From JAWKRB01 sp041389885 (GTDB taxonomy: Bacteria; Myxococcota_A; Polyangia; Polyangiales; Ga0077539): DNA of 64,000 nt. Each line of letters starts with the position of its first letter. Position 1 is the first letter of the stretch. The notes below the pieces were generated by a model. That model worked only from the letters and a program-made list of their open reading frames with translations. It did not search any database and was not told the DNA's origin. Shown in pieces: positions 43,186 through 51,479 of the stretch. The translations under genes were made by a program, and so were the position numbers. The stretch covers positions 36,408 through 100,407 of the forward strand of contig JAWKRB010000029.1 in the NCBI GenBank assembly GCA_041389885.1, in the 5' to 3' direction.

Positions 43186-44265
43186 GTGGCGAAGCTCACC
43201 TACACCGATCACCGCGCGGACCCGGGCGCGTGGGCGCGATCCCTCGGGGTCAGCGGCGAGGCCGTGGCGCTGTACCTCGACGCCGAGGTCATCGACCTGC
43301 ACATCGACAGCTACCTCTGGAAGCGCATGGCGGGCTACGACCTCACCCGGCGGCACGGCCCGGGCCCGCTGGGCGCGGCCTTCGCGCGGCAGGTCGACCT
43401 CCCGCGGCTGCGCGAGGCGCAGGTCAGCGGCGCGGTGTGGGTGATCACCACGAACCCCTGGCGCGGCGCGCGCGGCCGGGCCGACACCTTCGCGCGCAAC
43501 CTCGCGGGGCTCCGCGCCGAGCTCGCGCGCGCGCCCGAGGACGTGGCCCTCGTGCGCAACGTCGCCGAGTACCGGGCGGCGCGCGCCGCGGGCAAGCACG
43601 CGGCCTTTCTCGGAATTCAAGGCGGCAACGCCCTCGACGTCGAGCCCGACGGCAGCGCCCTCGACGTCATCGCCGACGGCTCGGTGCTGAGGGTCACCCT
43701 GGTGCACCTCACGAACTCCGCGCTGGGCGGCACGAGCGCGCCGCAGGGCGGCAACCTCCCGCTCACGACCCGGGGAAAGGACTACGTGCGCGCGCTCAAC
43801 ACGCGGAAGGTCTTCGTCGACCTCGCGCACATCTCCCGCCGGGCGTTCTTCGACGCGCTCGAGGTGCACGACCGCTCGCAGCCCGTGCTGGTCACCCACA
43901 CCGGCCTCGACGGCGCCACACCCCACTGGAGGAACATCACCGACGCGCAGCTCAAGGCCGTCGCCGACCTCGGGGGCACCGTGGGGGTGATCTATCAGTC
44001 GGAGTTCCTCGGAGACCCGCTCTTCGGCGGGCGGTGCGAGTCGATCGTGCGGCACCTCGCGCACATCTGCGACACCGTCGGCGAAGACTTCGCGTCGCTG
44101 GGGTCCGACTGGGACGGGATGATCGTGACCCCCCGCGACATGCCCACCTGCCTGGAGCTCCCGCGCCTCGTCGACGCGATGCTCCGCAGGGGGTGGTCCG
44201 ACACGCGGGTCAAGAAGATCCTCGGCGGCAACTTCCTTCGCGTCGTCGAGCGCCTCCGGGGGTGA
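43186..44265 (+). CDS. Membrane-dipeptidase (M19) family protein with altered metal site
   Basis: 359 aa from GTG. Metal-ligand segments of renal-dipeptidase-type enzymes are present: IDLHIDSYLW (H39, D41), FVDLAHISRRAF (H215), PVLVTHTGLDG (H238) and SLGSDWDGM. At the position of the bridging Glu the sequence reads LGIQGGNAL, so Gln145 replaces it (family: EGG). This would weaken the binuclear zinc site. There is no signal peptide, so the protein is cytoplasmic. It could be an active variant, a different metal enzyme, or a non-catalytic paralogue. Confidence 0.8.
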   Translation: MAKLTYTDHRADPGAWARSLGVSGEAVALYLDAEVIDLHIDSYLWKRMAGYDLTRRHGPGPLGAAFARQVDLPRLREAQVSGAVWVITTNPWRGARGRADTFARNLAGLRAELARAPEDVALVRNVAEYRAARAAGKHAAFLGIQGGNALDVEPDGSALDVIADGSVLRVTLVHLTNSALGGTSAPQGGNLPLTTRGKDYVRALNTRKVFVDLAHISRRAFFDALEVHDRSQPVLVTHTGLDGATPHWRNITDAQLKAVADLGGTVGVIYQSEFLGDPLFGGRCESIVRHLAHICDTVGEDFASLGSDWDGMIVTPRDMPTCLELPRLVDAMLRRGWSDTRVKKILGGNFLRVVERLRG

Positions 44266-44300
44266 GAAGGGGCTTCTCAGCGGGCGGCGAACGTGGCCTC

Positions 44301-44621
44301 ATGCACCCGGTGCGCGGCGCGGTGTTGGCGATGACGGTGGCCCTCGGGTGCGCGGCGGCGCAGCGGGGCGAAGGGCTCGACGTGGCGGCCATCCCCCCCG
44401 CGATGCGCGCCGACTACGAGCTCTTCGCCGACCGGTGCTCCCGCTGTCACTCCGTCGCCCGACCGCTCTCGGCGCACGTCGAGAACGCCACCCACTGGAC
44501 GAACTACGTCGCCCGCATGCGTCGGCAGCCTGGGGCGATGATCTCTGAAGCAGAAGGCGTGCGCATCGTGAGCTTCCTCGTCTGGTTCCACGACGAGCAC
44601 CGCGACGGAGGTGCCCGTTGA
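44301..44621 (+). CDS. Monoheme c-type cytochrome lipoprotein
   Basis: 106 aa. Signal MHPVRGAVLAMTVALGC (lipobox ALGC). The single heme-binding motif is CSRCH in YELFADRCSRCHSVARPLSA; a downstream Met in YVARMRRQPGAMI could be the distal ligand. Length and pattern fit a small exported cytochrome c. Its stop overlaps the start of the porin gene (TTGA), indicating co-translation. Predicted to face the periplasm or outer-membrane inner leaflet and pass electrons to or from the porin. Confidence 0.85.
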   Translation: MHPVRGAVLAMTVALGCAAAQRGEGLDVAAIPPAMRADYELFADRCSRCHSVARPLSAHVENATHWTNYVARMRRQPGAMISEAEGVRIVSFLVWFHDEHRDGGAR

Positions 44622-45787
44622 GGCCCCGCTGGCTCCCCCTCGTCCTCGTCGCCGCGGGCACCGCCGCGCCCTTCGCGGCGCGCGCCGTCGAGTTCAATTT
44701 CGCCGGCACCCTCCAGCTCGACTACCTCTACACGCCCTTCACCGCCTCCGACCCGCGGCCCTCGTCCTTCGTCCTCGACGGGTTCACCCAGGAGCTGTCG
44801 CTCAAGGTCGCGGCCGACCTCGGGCGCCACACCACGGCGAACGTCAAGGCCTGCTTCGGGTGCCACGGCTTCGAGGCGGGCATGGGCTACGTCGACTTTC
44901 ACCTCTCCGACGCGTTCAACGTGCGGGTCGGGCGCTTCACGCCGACCTTCGGCGAGTTCAACCTCCGCCACGACCCAGGCAACCACCGGCTGAGCGACAA
45001 GCCGTTGCCCTACGACATGGGCCGGATGTTGCGCTTCTTTGACTTCGGCCGGAGCGTGCTGCCGTCGCCCTACGTCGACAACGGCATCGAGGTCTGGGGA
45101 TCGCATTTCTTCGGCCCGAGGGTGCAGGTCTCCTACGCCGCCCACGCGGTCACCGGCCTGCGCTCCCTCAGCCCCAACGCCCAGGACGTCGATTTCGCCT
45201 CGATGCGCTCCGCCAGCGGCCTGGTCATCGACAACAACTCCGAGCCGTCGGTGGGCGGTCGCCTCGGGGTGACCTTTCGGCTGGCGAACCGGGTCGACCT
45301 CTCGCTGGGGTCGTCGGCGCTCTACGGTCGCTACGACCCCGCGGGGCGGCTGCAGTACACCGTGCTGGGCGGCGACCTCTTCCTCCGGCTGCCGACGACG
45401 AACATCCGCGCGGAGTACCTCATCCGACGCACGGAGATGGACGCCACCGACCCCACGACCCTGGCGTTTGAGGTCGCGGGCGTGCCCGGCGATCCCACGC
45501 GCACCTTCAACACCCGCGACGGGTGGTACATCGAGGTCGAGCAGCGCGTGCGCCCCAACCTCGACGTGCTCCTGCGGTGGGACGGGATGCGCCGCGTGGG
45601 CAACGTCGGCGCGGGCTCGCTCCTCGACTTCGACGCGGGCGTGTCGCGGTGGACCCTGGGCGCGCAACTCACCGTCGAGCGGGGCTACCGCATCAAGGCG
45701 TCGGCGCAGCACTACCAGTGGTGGGGCCTGCGCAACGCGCCCTCGGGCGAGTTCGCCGTTCACCTCGGCGCCGTCGCCACGTTCTGA
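44618..45787 (+). CDS. Outer-membrane porin-like barrel carrying a CXXCH heme motif
   Basis: 389 aa from a TTG start; GGAGG lies 6 nt upstream. Signal MRPRWLPLVLVAAGTAAPFAARA, then alternating beta strands to the C-terminus, which ends in Phe (AVHLGAVATF) as outer-membrane barrels do. Residues 86-90 read CFGCH within TANVKACFGCHGFEAGMGYVDFHL, a c-type heme attachment motif, inside the first part of the barrel. Later blocks (NVRVGRFTPTFGEFNLRHDP, KPLPYDMGRMLRFFDFGRSVLPSPYVDNGIEV) show a strongly structured family. No catalytic domain. With the cytochrome lipoprotein this looks like an outer-membrane electron conduit. Confidence 0.82.
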   Translation: MRPRWLPLVLVAAGTAAPFAARAVEFNFAGTLQLDYLYTPFTASDPRPSSFVLDGFTQELSLKVAADLGRHTTANVKACFGCHGFEAGMGYVDFHLSDAFNVRVGRFTPTFGEFNLRHDPGNHRLSDKPLPYDMGRMLRFFDFGRSVLPSPYVDNGIEVWGSHFFGPRVQVSYAAHAVTGLRSLSPNAQDVDFASMRSASGLVIDNNSEPSVGGRLGVTFRLANRVDLSLGSSALYGRYDPAGRLQYTVLGGDLFLRLPTTNIRAEYLIRRTEMDATDPTTLAFEVAGVPGDPTRTFNTRDGWYIEVEQRVRPNLDVLLRWDGMRRVGNVGAGSLLDFDAGVSRWTLGAQLTVERGYRIKASAQHYQWWGLRNAPSGEFAVHLGAVATF

Positions 45788-45815
45788 AATGCTGCGATTC
45801 TCGCGCGATCAGGGA

Positions 45816-45821
45816 TAGACT
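45816..45821 (+). promoter_or_regulatory. TAnnnT -10-like element 8 nt before the AgmX-type lipoprotein
   Basis: TAGACT ends 8 nt before GTG 45830, with no ribosome-binding site between. Confidence 0.45.
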
Positions 45822-45829
45822 CGCGGCCC

Positions 45830-46687
45830 GTGAACGACCGCCCGAAGCTCGCCCTCCTCGCCGCCGTCGCCGTCACCGCGTGCGGCGCGCCCCGACTGCC
45901 GCCGCCTCCGCCCCCCGAGCCCCCGCTCACCGTGGCCATCCCCGCGCTGCGCGTGCGCCGCGGAGCCAACGCCGCCGTGGCCGTCGAGGGCGTCGACACC
46001 GAGACCTCCGAGGGGCGCGTGCGCGCCGCCGTGCTCCGTCGCCGGGCCGACATTCAAGAGTGCTACGAGCGCGTGCTCCCGGCCTCGCCCGACGCCGCCG
46101 GGGGCATCGAGTTTCGCTTCGTCGTCGAGCGCTCGGGCCTGGTGTCCGACGCGCAGGCCGAGACCTCGGTCGCGCCCCTGCGGCAGACCCGCGAGTGCGT
46201 GCTGCAGATCATCCGCCCGCTGCAGGTCGACCGGATCCCCCGCGCGCTGATCATTCAGTGGCCCTTCGAGTTCGAGAACCCCGTGCTCCGCGTCGAGGTG
46301 CCCGAGACGGTGCTCTACCCCCGCATGAGCTTCCCCTCCGAGCAGAACGTCGCGGCGCTCGTCGGCGCGGGCTCGGGCGACCTGAGCGCCGACGAGGTGC
46401 GCGCCGTGTCCGCGCCGCTGCTGCGCCCCATGCTCGCCTGCTACACCCCCATCCTCCGAGAGCGCGCCACCCGCCGCGCCGAGGGCAGGGCGCGCTTCGA
46501 GCTCACGGTCGCCCCCGACGGCTCGCTCGCCGACGTCAGCACCCTCGACGTCACCGAGACCGTGCGGCCCGCGGGCGAGTGCATCGCCAACGCGCTGCGC
46601 GGCTTGCGCTTTCGCAACAGCGGGCGGCGCACCGTGGTCGTGCTCCCCCTCGCGATGCGCCCGCAGGAGAACCCCTCGCTGCGCTGA
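45830..46687 (+). CDS. Lipoprotein with two AgmX/PglI (TonB-C-like) domains
   Basis: 285 aa from GTG. Signal MNDRPKLALLAAVAVTAC (lipobox VTAC), then a Pro-rich spacer. Two repeats resemble the AgmX/PglI C-terminal domain, a TonB-C-like fold found in myxobacteria: IQECYERVLPASPDAAGGIEFRFVVERSGLVSDAQ...RECVLQIIRPLQV and LACYTPILRERATRRAEGRARFELTVAPDGSLADVSTLDV...GECIANALRGLRF. Each has a conserved Cys pair (CY at the start, EC near the end). Members have been linked to gliding and adventurous motility in Myxococcus, but no motility genes are present here. Confidence 0.75.
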   Translation: MNDRPKLALLAAVAVTACGAPRLPPPPPPEPPLTVAIPALRVRRGANAAVAVEGVDTETSEGRVRAAVLRRRADIQECYERVLPASPDAAGGIEFRFVVERSGLVSDAQAETSVAPLRQTRECVLQIIRPLQVDRIPRALIIQWPFEFENPVLRVEVPETVLYPRMSFPSEQNVAALVGAGSGDLSADEVRAVSAPLLRPMLACYTPILRERATRRAEGRARFELTVAPDGSLADVSTLDVTETVRPAGECIANALRGLRFRNSGRRTVVVLPLAMRPQENPSLR

Positions 46688-46701
46688 GGCGACGGCCGGG
46701 G

Positions 46702-46707
46702 TAGAGT
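46702..46707 (+). promoter_or_regulatory. TAnnnT -10-like element 7 nt before the DUF2071-like gene
   Basis: TAGAGT ends 7 nt before GTG 46715 and supports the GTG start. Confidence 0.42.
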
Positions 46708-46714
46708 CGACGGG

Positions 46715-48136
46715 GTGATCCCGAGGCGCAGGCAGCTCGACGCGATCGCGAGCGTGGCGGCGTCGGCGGCGGCGACGCTCACCCTCGCCGTCGTCGCGGC
46801 CTCGCCCTCCCTGCGCGGCTCGCCCGGCGCCCTCCACGTCGGCCTCGCGGCGACGGTGCTCGCGTCGCTCTCGACCCTCCCCCTGCGAGTCGAGCGCGCC
46901 GACCGCGTGGACCTCTGGACCCGCGGGCTCTTCTACCTGTTCTTCTCCGTGGCGCGGGTCGGCGGGCTCGCCGCCGCGGTGCAGCGCCCCACGCTGGCCG
47001 AGGCGAACCTGCAGCTCGTGTTCGGGGTGATCCTGCACGCGGCGCTGCTGGCCTCGGCCTCGCTGAGCGCGGGGGCGTTCCTCGTCGCCCTCCTCGGCGT
47101 GGGCGCCTTCGCGGGGGTCGGGGCGGCCCTGGAGCGCGTCGCGCCCGAGGCGGCGCCCGCGGTCGCGTGGGCGGTGATCACCGCGGTCCGCTGGGCGCAG
47201 TGCGAGCGCTTTCTCGAGCGCGCGCTGCCCCGCTCCGACCACGGTCGCCTCGCGCCCTGGCGACACCCGGGCCCCCGCGGGCTCGTGTGGCCCCTCGAGC
47301 TCGCCGCGAACTCGCGCGTGTTACAGCTCCTGCTCGAGCCGCTCCCGGTGCCGGTGCTCCGCAGCGACATCGCCGAGGTGATCTACGTGAACTACCTCGT
47401 CGAGGCCGAGCGGCTCGCGCGCTTCGTCCCCGAGGGCCTCGCGCTGCAGCGCCTCGGGCCGGGCGGTCGCTATGCGCTCTTCACCTTCCTCACCTACCGG
47501 CACGGGCACCTCGGCGCGGCGCGGATGGGGCCGCTCCGCCGCCTCGCGCCGTCGCCCGTCCAGACCAACTGGCGGGTGCACGTCGAAGACCCGCGCACGG
47601 GGCGCCGCGGCGTGCGCTTCATCACCAACGCGATCGACCACACCGCGCTCGCGCTCGCCGCGCGGCTCCTCGCCGAGGCGACGCCCATGCACGCGCTCCG
47701 ACGGGCCGAGCTCACCCGCGACGGCGACGGCGCGCGGCGGCTCTCGCTCGACCCGGGGCGGGGCAGCGCGCCCGACGCGAGCGCCACGCTGCGGCCGGCG
47801 GGAGGCCCCGCCGGAGTCTACCGCGAGCCCGCGTGGGAGGAGCCCTGGCAGAGCTGCTTCGCCGACTTTCGCGCCCTCCTCGAGTACTGCGTGCCCCAGG
47901 ACCGCGCCATGGACGCGCAGCCCTGGCGCGCGCGGGTGTCGCGGCAGGAGATCCGCCTGGGCATCCCCCTGGACGCCTGCATCCGGCTTGAGGGGGAGGT
48001 GCGCTCTGAGGCCGCGAGGCGGGTGGTGGGAGACGCGAGGCCGCTCTGCGTTCTCGCGCCGGGCGTGGAGTTCGTGCTGCGGCACGAGGCCTACGACCCG
48101 CTCCCCGAGCTCAGCGGGCCGCGGCCCAGCTCGTGA
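46715..48136 (+). CDS. Membrane protein fused to a DUF2071-like domain
   Basis: 473 aa from GTG. The first 170 residues contain about five membrane segments (ASAAATLTLAVVAASPSL, GLAATVLASLSTLPL, FYLFFSVARVGGLAAAV, GVILHAALLASASLSAGAFLVALLGVGAFAGVG). The C-terminal 300 residues begin DIAEVIYVNYLVEAERLARFVPEGLALQRLGPGGRYALFTFLTYRHGHLG, which matches the DUF2071/YqjF group related to acetoacetate decarboxylase. The fusion of a membrane portion with this domain is unusual. No function is assigned. The end overlaps the glycosyltransferase gene by 26 nt on the opposite strand. Confidence 0.68.
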   Translation: MIPRRRQLDAIASVAASAAATLTLAVVAASPSLRGSPGALHVGLAATVLASLSTLPLRVERADRVDLWTRGLFYLFFSVARVGGLAAAVQRPTLAEANLQLVFGVILHAALLASASLSAGAFLVALLGVGAFAGVGAALERVAPEAAPAVAWAVITAVRWAQCERFLERALPRSDHGRLAPWRHPGPRGLVWPLELAANSRVLQLLLEPLPVPVLRSDIAEVIYVNYLVEAERLARFVPEGLALQRLGPGGRYALFTFLTYRHGHLGAARMGPLRRLAPSPVQTNWRVHVEDPRTGRRGVRFITNAIDHTALALAARLLAEATPMHALRRAELTRDGDGARRLSLDPGRGSAPDASATLRPAGGPAGVYREPAWEEPWQSCFADFRALLEYCVPQDRAMDAQPWRARVSRQEIRLGIPLDACIRLEGEVRSEAARRVVGDARPLCVLAPGVEFVLRHEAYDPLPELSGPRPSS

Positions 48137-48785
48137 CGCCCAGGGCGTAGAGCGCGCGGAGCAGCGCCCAGAGCGCCAGGGCGCGCACGGGGGTGCGGGG
48201 CAGCCGGCGCGCGCTCACCCGCATCGCGTGCTCCGCGAGGTAGACCGTTCGCCCGCGCACGCGTCGCAGGAGGTCGAGCCGGGGCAGCAGCGCCGATTCG
48301 CGCAGGCCCCCCGCGGCGAGGTAGGCGCGGCGCCGCACGAAGAGGCCCGTCGGGGTCGAGACGGCGCCGACGGCGTTGGCGCCGTGCATGAGCCACGCGG
48401 CGAGGCGCCCGCGGCGGCTGTCGGGCTCGTAGCGCACCCGAAAGCTCCCCGCGCGCACGGACTCGTCGGCGAGGGCCGAGCGCACCCCCGCGGCGGCCTC
48501 GGGCGCGAGCGCGGCGTCGACGTCGAGGAGCAGCAGCACGTCGCCCACCGCCGCCTCCGCGCCCGCGTTGAACTGCCCCGCGCGGAGCGGGGGCGCGTTG
48601 ATCACCCGCGCGCCGGCGCGGCGGGCGAGGGCGACGGTGTCGTCGGACGAGCCGCCGTCGACCACGATGACCTCGTCGGCGACCCGCGACGCCTCGCGCA
48701 CCGCGCGGGTGACGCGCGCCGCGTCGTCGCGGCAGGCGATCACGGCGGAGAGGGCGCCGCCTTGTTCGAGGATGCTTGGGTTCAT
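48111..48785 (-). CDS. GT2-family glycosyltransferase
   Basis: 224 aa. N-terminal LSAVIACRDDAARVTRAVREASRVADEVIVVDGGSSDDTVALARRAGARVI is the GT-A nucleotide-sugar-binding fold, and LLLDVDAALAPEA carries the DxD-type metal motif. A Pro-Thr-Gly-Leu (SVPTGLF-like) region and a C-terminal hydrophobic segment (ALALWALLRALYALGVTSWAA) suggest membrane association. Resembles TIGR04283-type transferases. Donor and acceptor unknown. GAGG precedes ATG 48785. Convergent with the DUF2071-like gene. Confidence 0.85.
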   Translation of the reverse strand: MNPSILEQGGALSAVIACRDDAARVTRAVREASRVADEVIVVDGGSSDDTVALARRAGARVINAPPLRAGQFNAGAEAAVGDVLLLLDVDAALAPEAAAGVRSALADESVRAGSFRVRYEPDSRRGRLAAWLMHGANAVGAVSTPTGLFVRRRAYLAAGGLRESALLPRLDLLRRVRGRTVYLAEHAMRVSARRLPRTPVRALALWALLRALYALGVTSWAAAR

Positions 48786-48897
48786 GGCAGACCTCGCGAC
48801 GGCCCGTGATGAGCCGCGGAGGGTGCGTTGCGCCCGCGCCCACGACGATTCATCGCCGACGCATCCGGGCGCGGATGTGAGAGTCTCCCGGGGACAC

Positions 48898-51384
48898 ATG
48901 GACTCGACGGCGCGCTGGGTGGTTCACAAGTTCGGGGGCACATCGGTCGCGGGCGCGGAGCGCTACCGCGGCGTCGCGGCGAGGCTCGCGGAGGAGCCCG
49001 AGGGGCCCAAGGCCGCGGTGGTCTCCGCGATGTCGAAGGTCACCGACGCGATGCTCGCGCTGGTGGCCGCGGCGCGGCGAAGGGAGTCGTATCTCCCTGC
49101 GCTGCAAGCGGTTCTGCGGCGACACCGCGAGGCCGCGGAGGCGCTGCTGCCGGCCGACGAGGCGGCGAGGCTGGGGGAGGTGTTCTCCCGAGACGGCGCC
49201 GACGTCGCGGACGTGCTGCGCGGGGTGTGGCTGGGGCGCAGCGCGTCGGAGCTCACCGAGGAGCTCGTGGCGGGCTACGGCGAGCTCTGGTCGGCGCAGC
49301 TGCTCTGCGCGCACCTGCGGGCCGAGGGCCGCGCCGCGGCGTGGCTCGACGCGAGGGAGGTGCTGGTGGTGCGCCCCGCGGAGTCAGGGCCGCGGGTCGA
49401 GTGGCCCGAGAGCGAGGCGCGGATGCGCGCGTGGCGCGAGGCGAACCCCTGCGAGCTGCTGGTGGTCACGGGCTTCATCGCGTCGACGCCCGAGGGCGTG
49501 CCCACGACGCTCAAGCGCAACGGCAGCGACTTCTCGGGGAGCATCTTCGGCGCGCTCCTCGACGCCGCCGAGGTGGTGATCTGGACCGACGTCGACGGCG
49601 TGCTCTCGGCCGATCCCCGCCGGGTGCCCGAGGCCGTGGCGGTGGAGGCGATGTCCTACGACGAGGCCTGCGAGCTGGCGTATTTCGGCGCGAAGGTGCT
49701 GCACCCGCGCACGATGGAGCCCGCGGTGGCGCGGGGCATCCCGCTGCGCATTCGCAATAGCTTCAACCCCTCGCACCGCGGCTCGGTCATCGCGTCGCCC
49801 GCGCGGCTCGAGGGCCGGGCGCGCCGCCCGGTCGCGGGCTTCTCGACCGTCGACGCGATCTCGCTGATCAACGTCGAGGGCACGGGGATGATGGGCGTGC
49901 CCGGCGTCGCGCAGCGGCTCTTCGGCGCGCTCCGCGAGGTGGGCGTGTCGGTGGTGCTGATCTCGCAGGCGAGCTCCGAGCACTCGATCTGCTTCGCGGT
50001 GCCCGAGGCCCAGGGCGAGCGCGCGCGGGACGCCGCGGCGCGGGCCTTCGCGCCGGAGCTCGCCGGGGGCGACGTGCAGAGCGTGAACCTCATCGCGGGG
50101 CAGAGCGTGCTCGCCGCCGTGGGCGACGGCATGGCCCACACGCCCGGCGTCGCGGCGACCTTCTTCTCCGCGCTGGCGAAGGCCGGGGTGAGCGTGCGCG
50201 CCATCGCCCAGGGCTCCTCGGAGCGGAACATCTCCGCCGTCATCGACCGCGCCGACTCGACCCGCGCCCTGCGCGCGGTGCACGCGGGCTTCGTGCTCTC
50301 TGAGCGGGTGATCTCCGTGGGGATCGTGGGCCTGGGCCTCGTGGGCAAGGCGCTCCTCGCGCAGCTCGAGGCGCAGGTGCCCGTGCTCCGCGAGCGCTTC
50401 GGGCTCGAGCTCTGCGTGCGCGCGGTGTCGAGCTCGTCGCGCATGTTGCTGGGCGACCCGCTGACCTCCCTCCCTGGCCTGGCGCCTCGCCTCGCGGAGG
50501 AGGGCGCGCCCCTCGACCTGGAGGCCTTCGCCGCGCACGTGCGCGCGCCGCACCTGCCCCACGCGGTGATCCTCGACTGCAGCGCGAGCGACGAGGTGGC
50601 TCAGCGCTACGCGTCCTGGCTCGACGCGGGGATCCACGTCGTGACGCCGAACAAGCGCGCGGGCGCGGGGCCCCTGGCGCGGTACCGCGCGCTGCGCGGC
50701 GCCGAGGCGCGGGGGCGGCACTTTCTCTACGAGGCCACGGTGGGCGCGGGGCTGCCGGTCATCGCCACGCTGCGCGACCTCGTGCGCACGGGCGATCGGG
50801 TCACCCGCATCGAGGGCGTGCTCTCGGGCACCCTCTCGTACGTGTTCAACGTGTGGGACGGCTCGACGCGCTTCAGCGAGGTGGTGCGGCAGGCCAAGGC
50901 CCTGGGCTACACCGAGCCCGACCCCCGGGACGACCTGTCGGGCACCGACGTCGCGCGCAAGCTGGTGATCCTCGCGCGGGAGATGGGCGTCGAGATCGAG
51001 CTCGCTGACGTGCAGATCGAGAGCCTCGTGCCCGACTGCGCGAAGGGCGCGGCGAGCGCCGCGGAGTTCCTCGACCGCCTGGCCGACGACGACGCGCGCA
51101 TGGCCGAGCGGCTGGCGGCGGCGAAGGCGAAGGGCGAGGCGCTGCGCTACGTCGGCGTGGTCGACGCGCAGGGCGTCGCGCGGGTGTCTCTCCTCAGCTA
51201 CGACCGCGCGCACCCCTTCGCGGGCCTCGGCGCGTCAGACAACATCTTCGCGTTCACCACCGCCCGCTACGCGCAGCGACCCCTGGTCGTGCAGGGCCCC
51301 GGCGCGGGCCCCGAGGTGACCGCGGGCGGCGTCTTCGGCGACCTGCTCCGCCTCGCAGGATGGATCGCGGGACGCGGGCTGTAG
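48898..51384 (+). CDS. thrA: Bifunctional aspartokinase / homoserine dehydrogenase
   Basis: 828 aa (E. coli ThrA is 820). N-terminal aspartokinase: VVHKFGGTSVAGAERYRG, NGSDFSGSIFGALLDAAEVVIWTDVDGVLSADPR and AYFGAKVLHPRTMEPA. Two ACT-type regulatory segments follow (ISLINVEGTGMMGVPGVAQRLFGAL and LAAVGDGMAHTPGVAATFFSALAKAGVSVRAIAQGSSERNISAVI). Homoserine dehydrogenase starts at SVGIVGLGLVGKALLAQL (NAD(P) motif) and has VVTPNKRAGAGPLARY, YEATVGAGLPVIATLRDLV and IEGVLSGTLSYVFN. Catalyses the first and third steps of the aspartate pathway to threonine and methionine; threonine feedback is inferred from the ACT domains. No other thr genes are adjacent. Confidence 0.95.
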   Translation: MDSTARWVVHKFGGTSVAGAERYRGVAARLAEEPEGPKAAVVSAMSKVTDAMLALVAAARRRESYLPALQAVLRRHREAAEALLPADEAARLGEVFSRDGADVADVLRGVWLGRSASELTEELVAGYGELWSAQLLCAHLRAEGRAAAWLDAREVLVVRPAESGPRVEWPESEARMRAWREANPCELLVVTGFIASTPEGVPTTLKRNGSDFSGSIFGALLDAAEVVIWTDVDGVLSADPRRVPEAVAVEAMSYDEACELAYFGAKVLHPRTMEPAVARGIPLRIRNSFNPSHRGSVIASPARLEGRARRPVAGFSTVDAISLINVEGTGMMGVPGVAQRLFGALREVGVSVVLISQASSEHSICFAVPEAQGERARDAAARAFAPELAGGDVQSVNLIAGQSVLAAVGDGMAHTPGVAATFFSALAKAGVSVRAIAQGSSERNISAVIDRADSTRALRAVHAGFVLSERVISVGIVGLGLVGKALLAQLEAQVPVLRERFGLELCVRAVSSSSRMLLGDPLTSLPGLAPRLAEEGAPLDLEAFAAHVRAPHLPHAVILDCSASDEVAQRYASWLDAGIHVVTPNKRAGAGPLARYRALRGAEARGRHFLYEATVGAGLPVIATLRDLVRTGDRVTRIEGVLSGTLSYVFNVWDGSTRFSEVVRQAKALGYTEPDPRDDLSGTDVARKLVILAREMGVEIELADVQIESLVPDCAKGAASAAEFLDRLADDDARMAERLAAAKAKGEALRYVGVVDAQGVARVSLLSYDRAHPFAGLGASDNIFAFTTARYAQRPLVVQGPGAGPEVTAGGVFGDLLRLAGWIAGRGL

Positions 51385-51456
51385 TACACCGCGCCGCAGG
51401 GGACCCTGACGCCTCGCGCGCCGCTGAATGGCCGCGCCGGGCGTCGCAACGCACGC

Positions 51457-51462
51457 TAGAAC
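51457..51462 (+). promoter_or_regulatory. -10-like TAGAAC upstream of the RCC1 lipoprotein
   Basis: TAGAAC ends 17 nt before the start at 51480. The short leader would contain GGGGGAGGA as ribosome-binding site, unlike the leaderless cases. Confidence 0.35.
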
Positions 51463-51479
51463 CCAATGGGGGAGGATCT

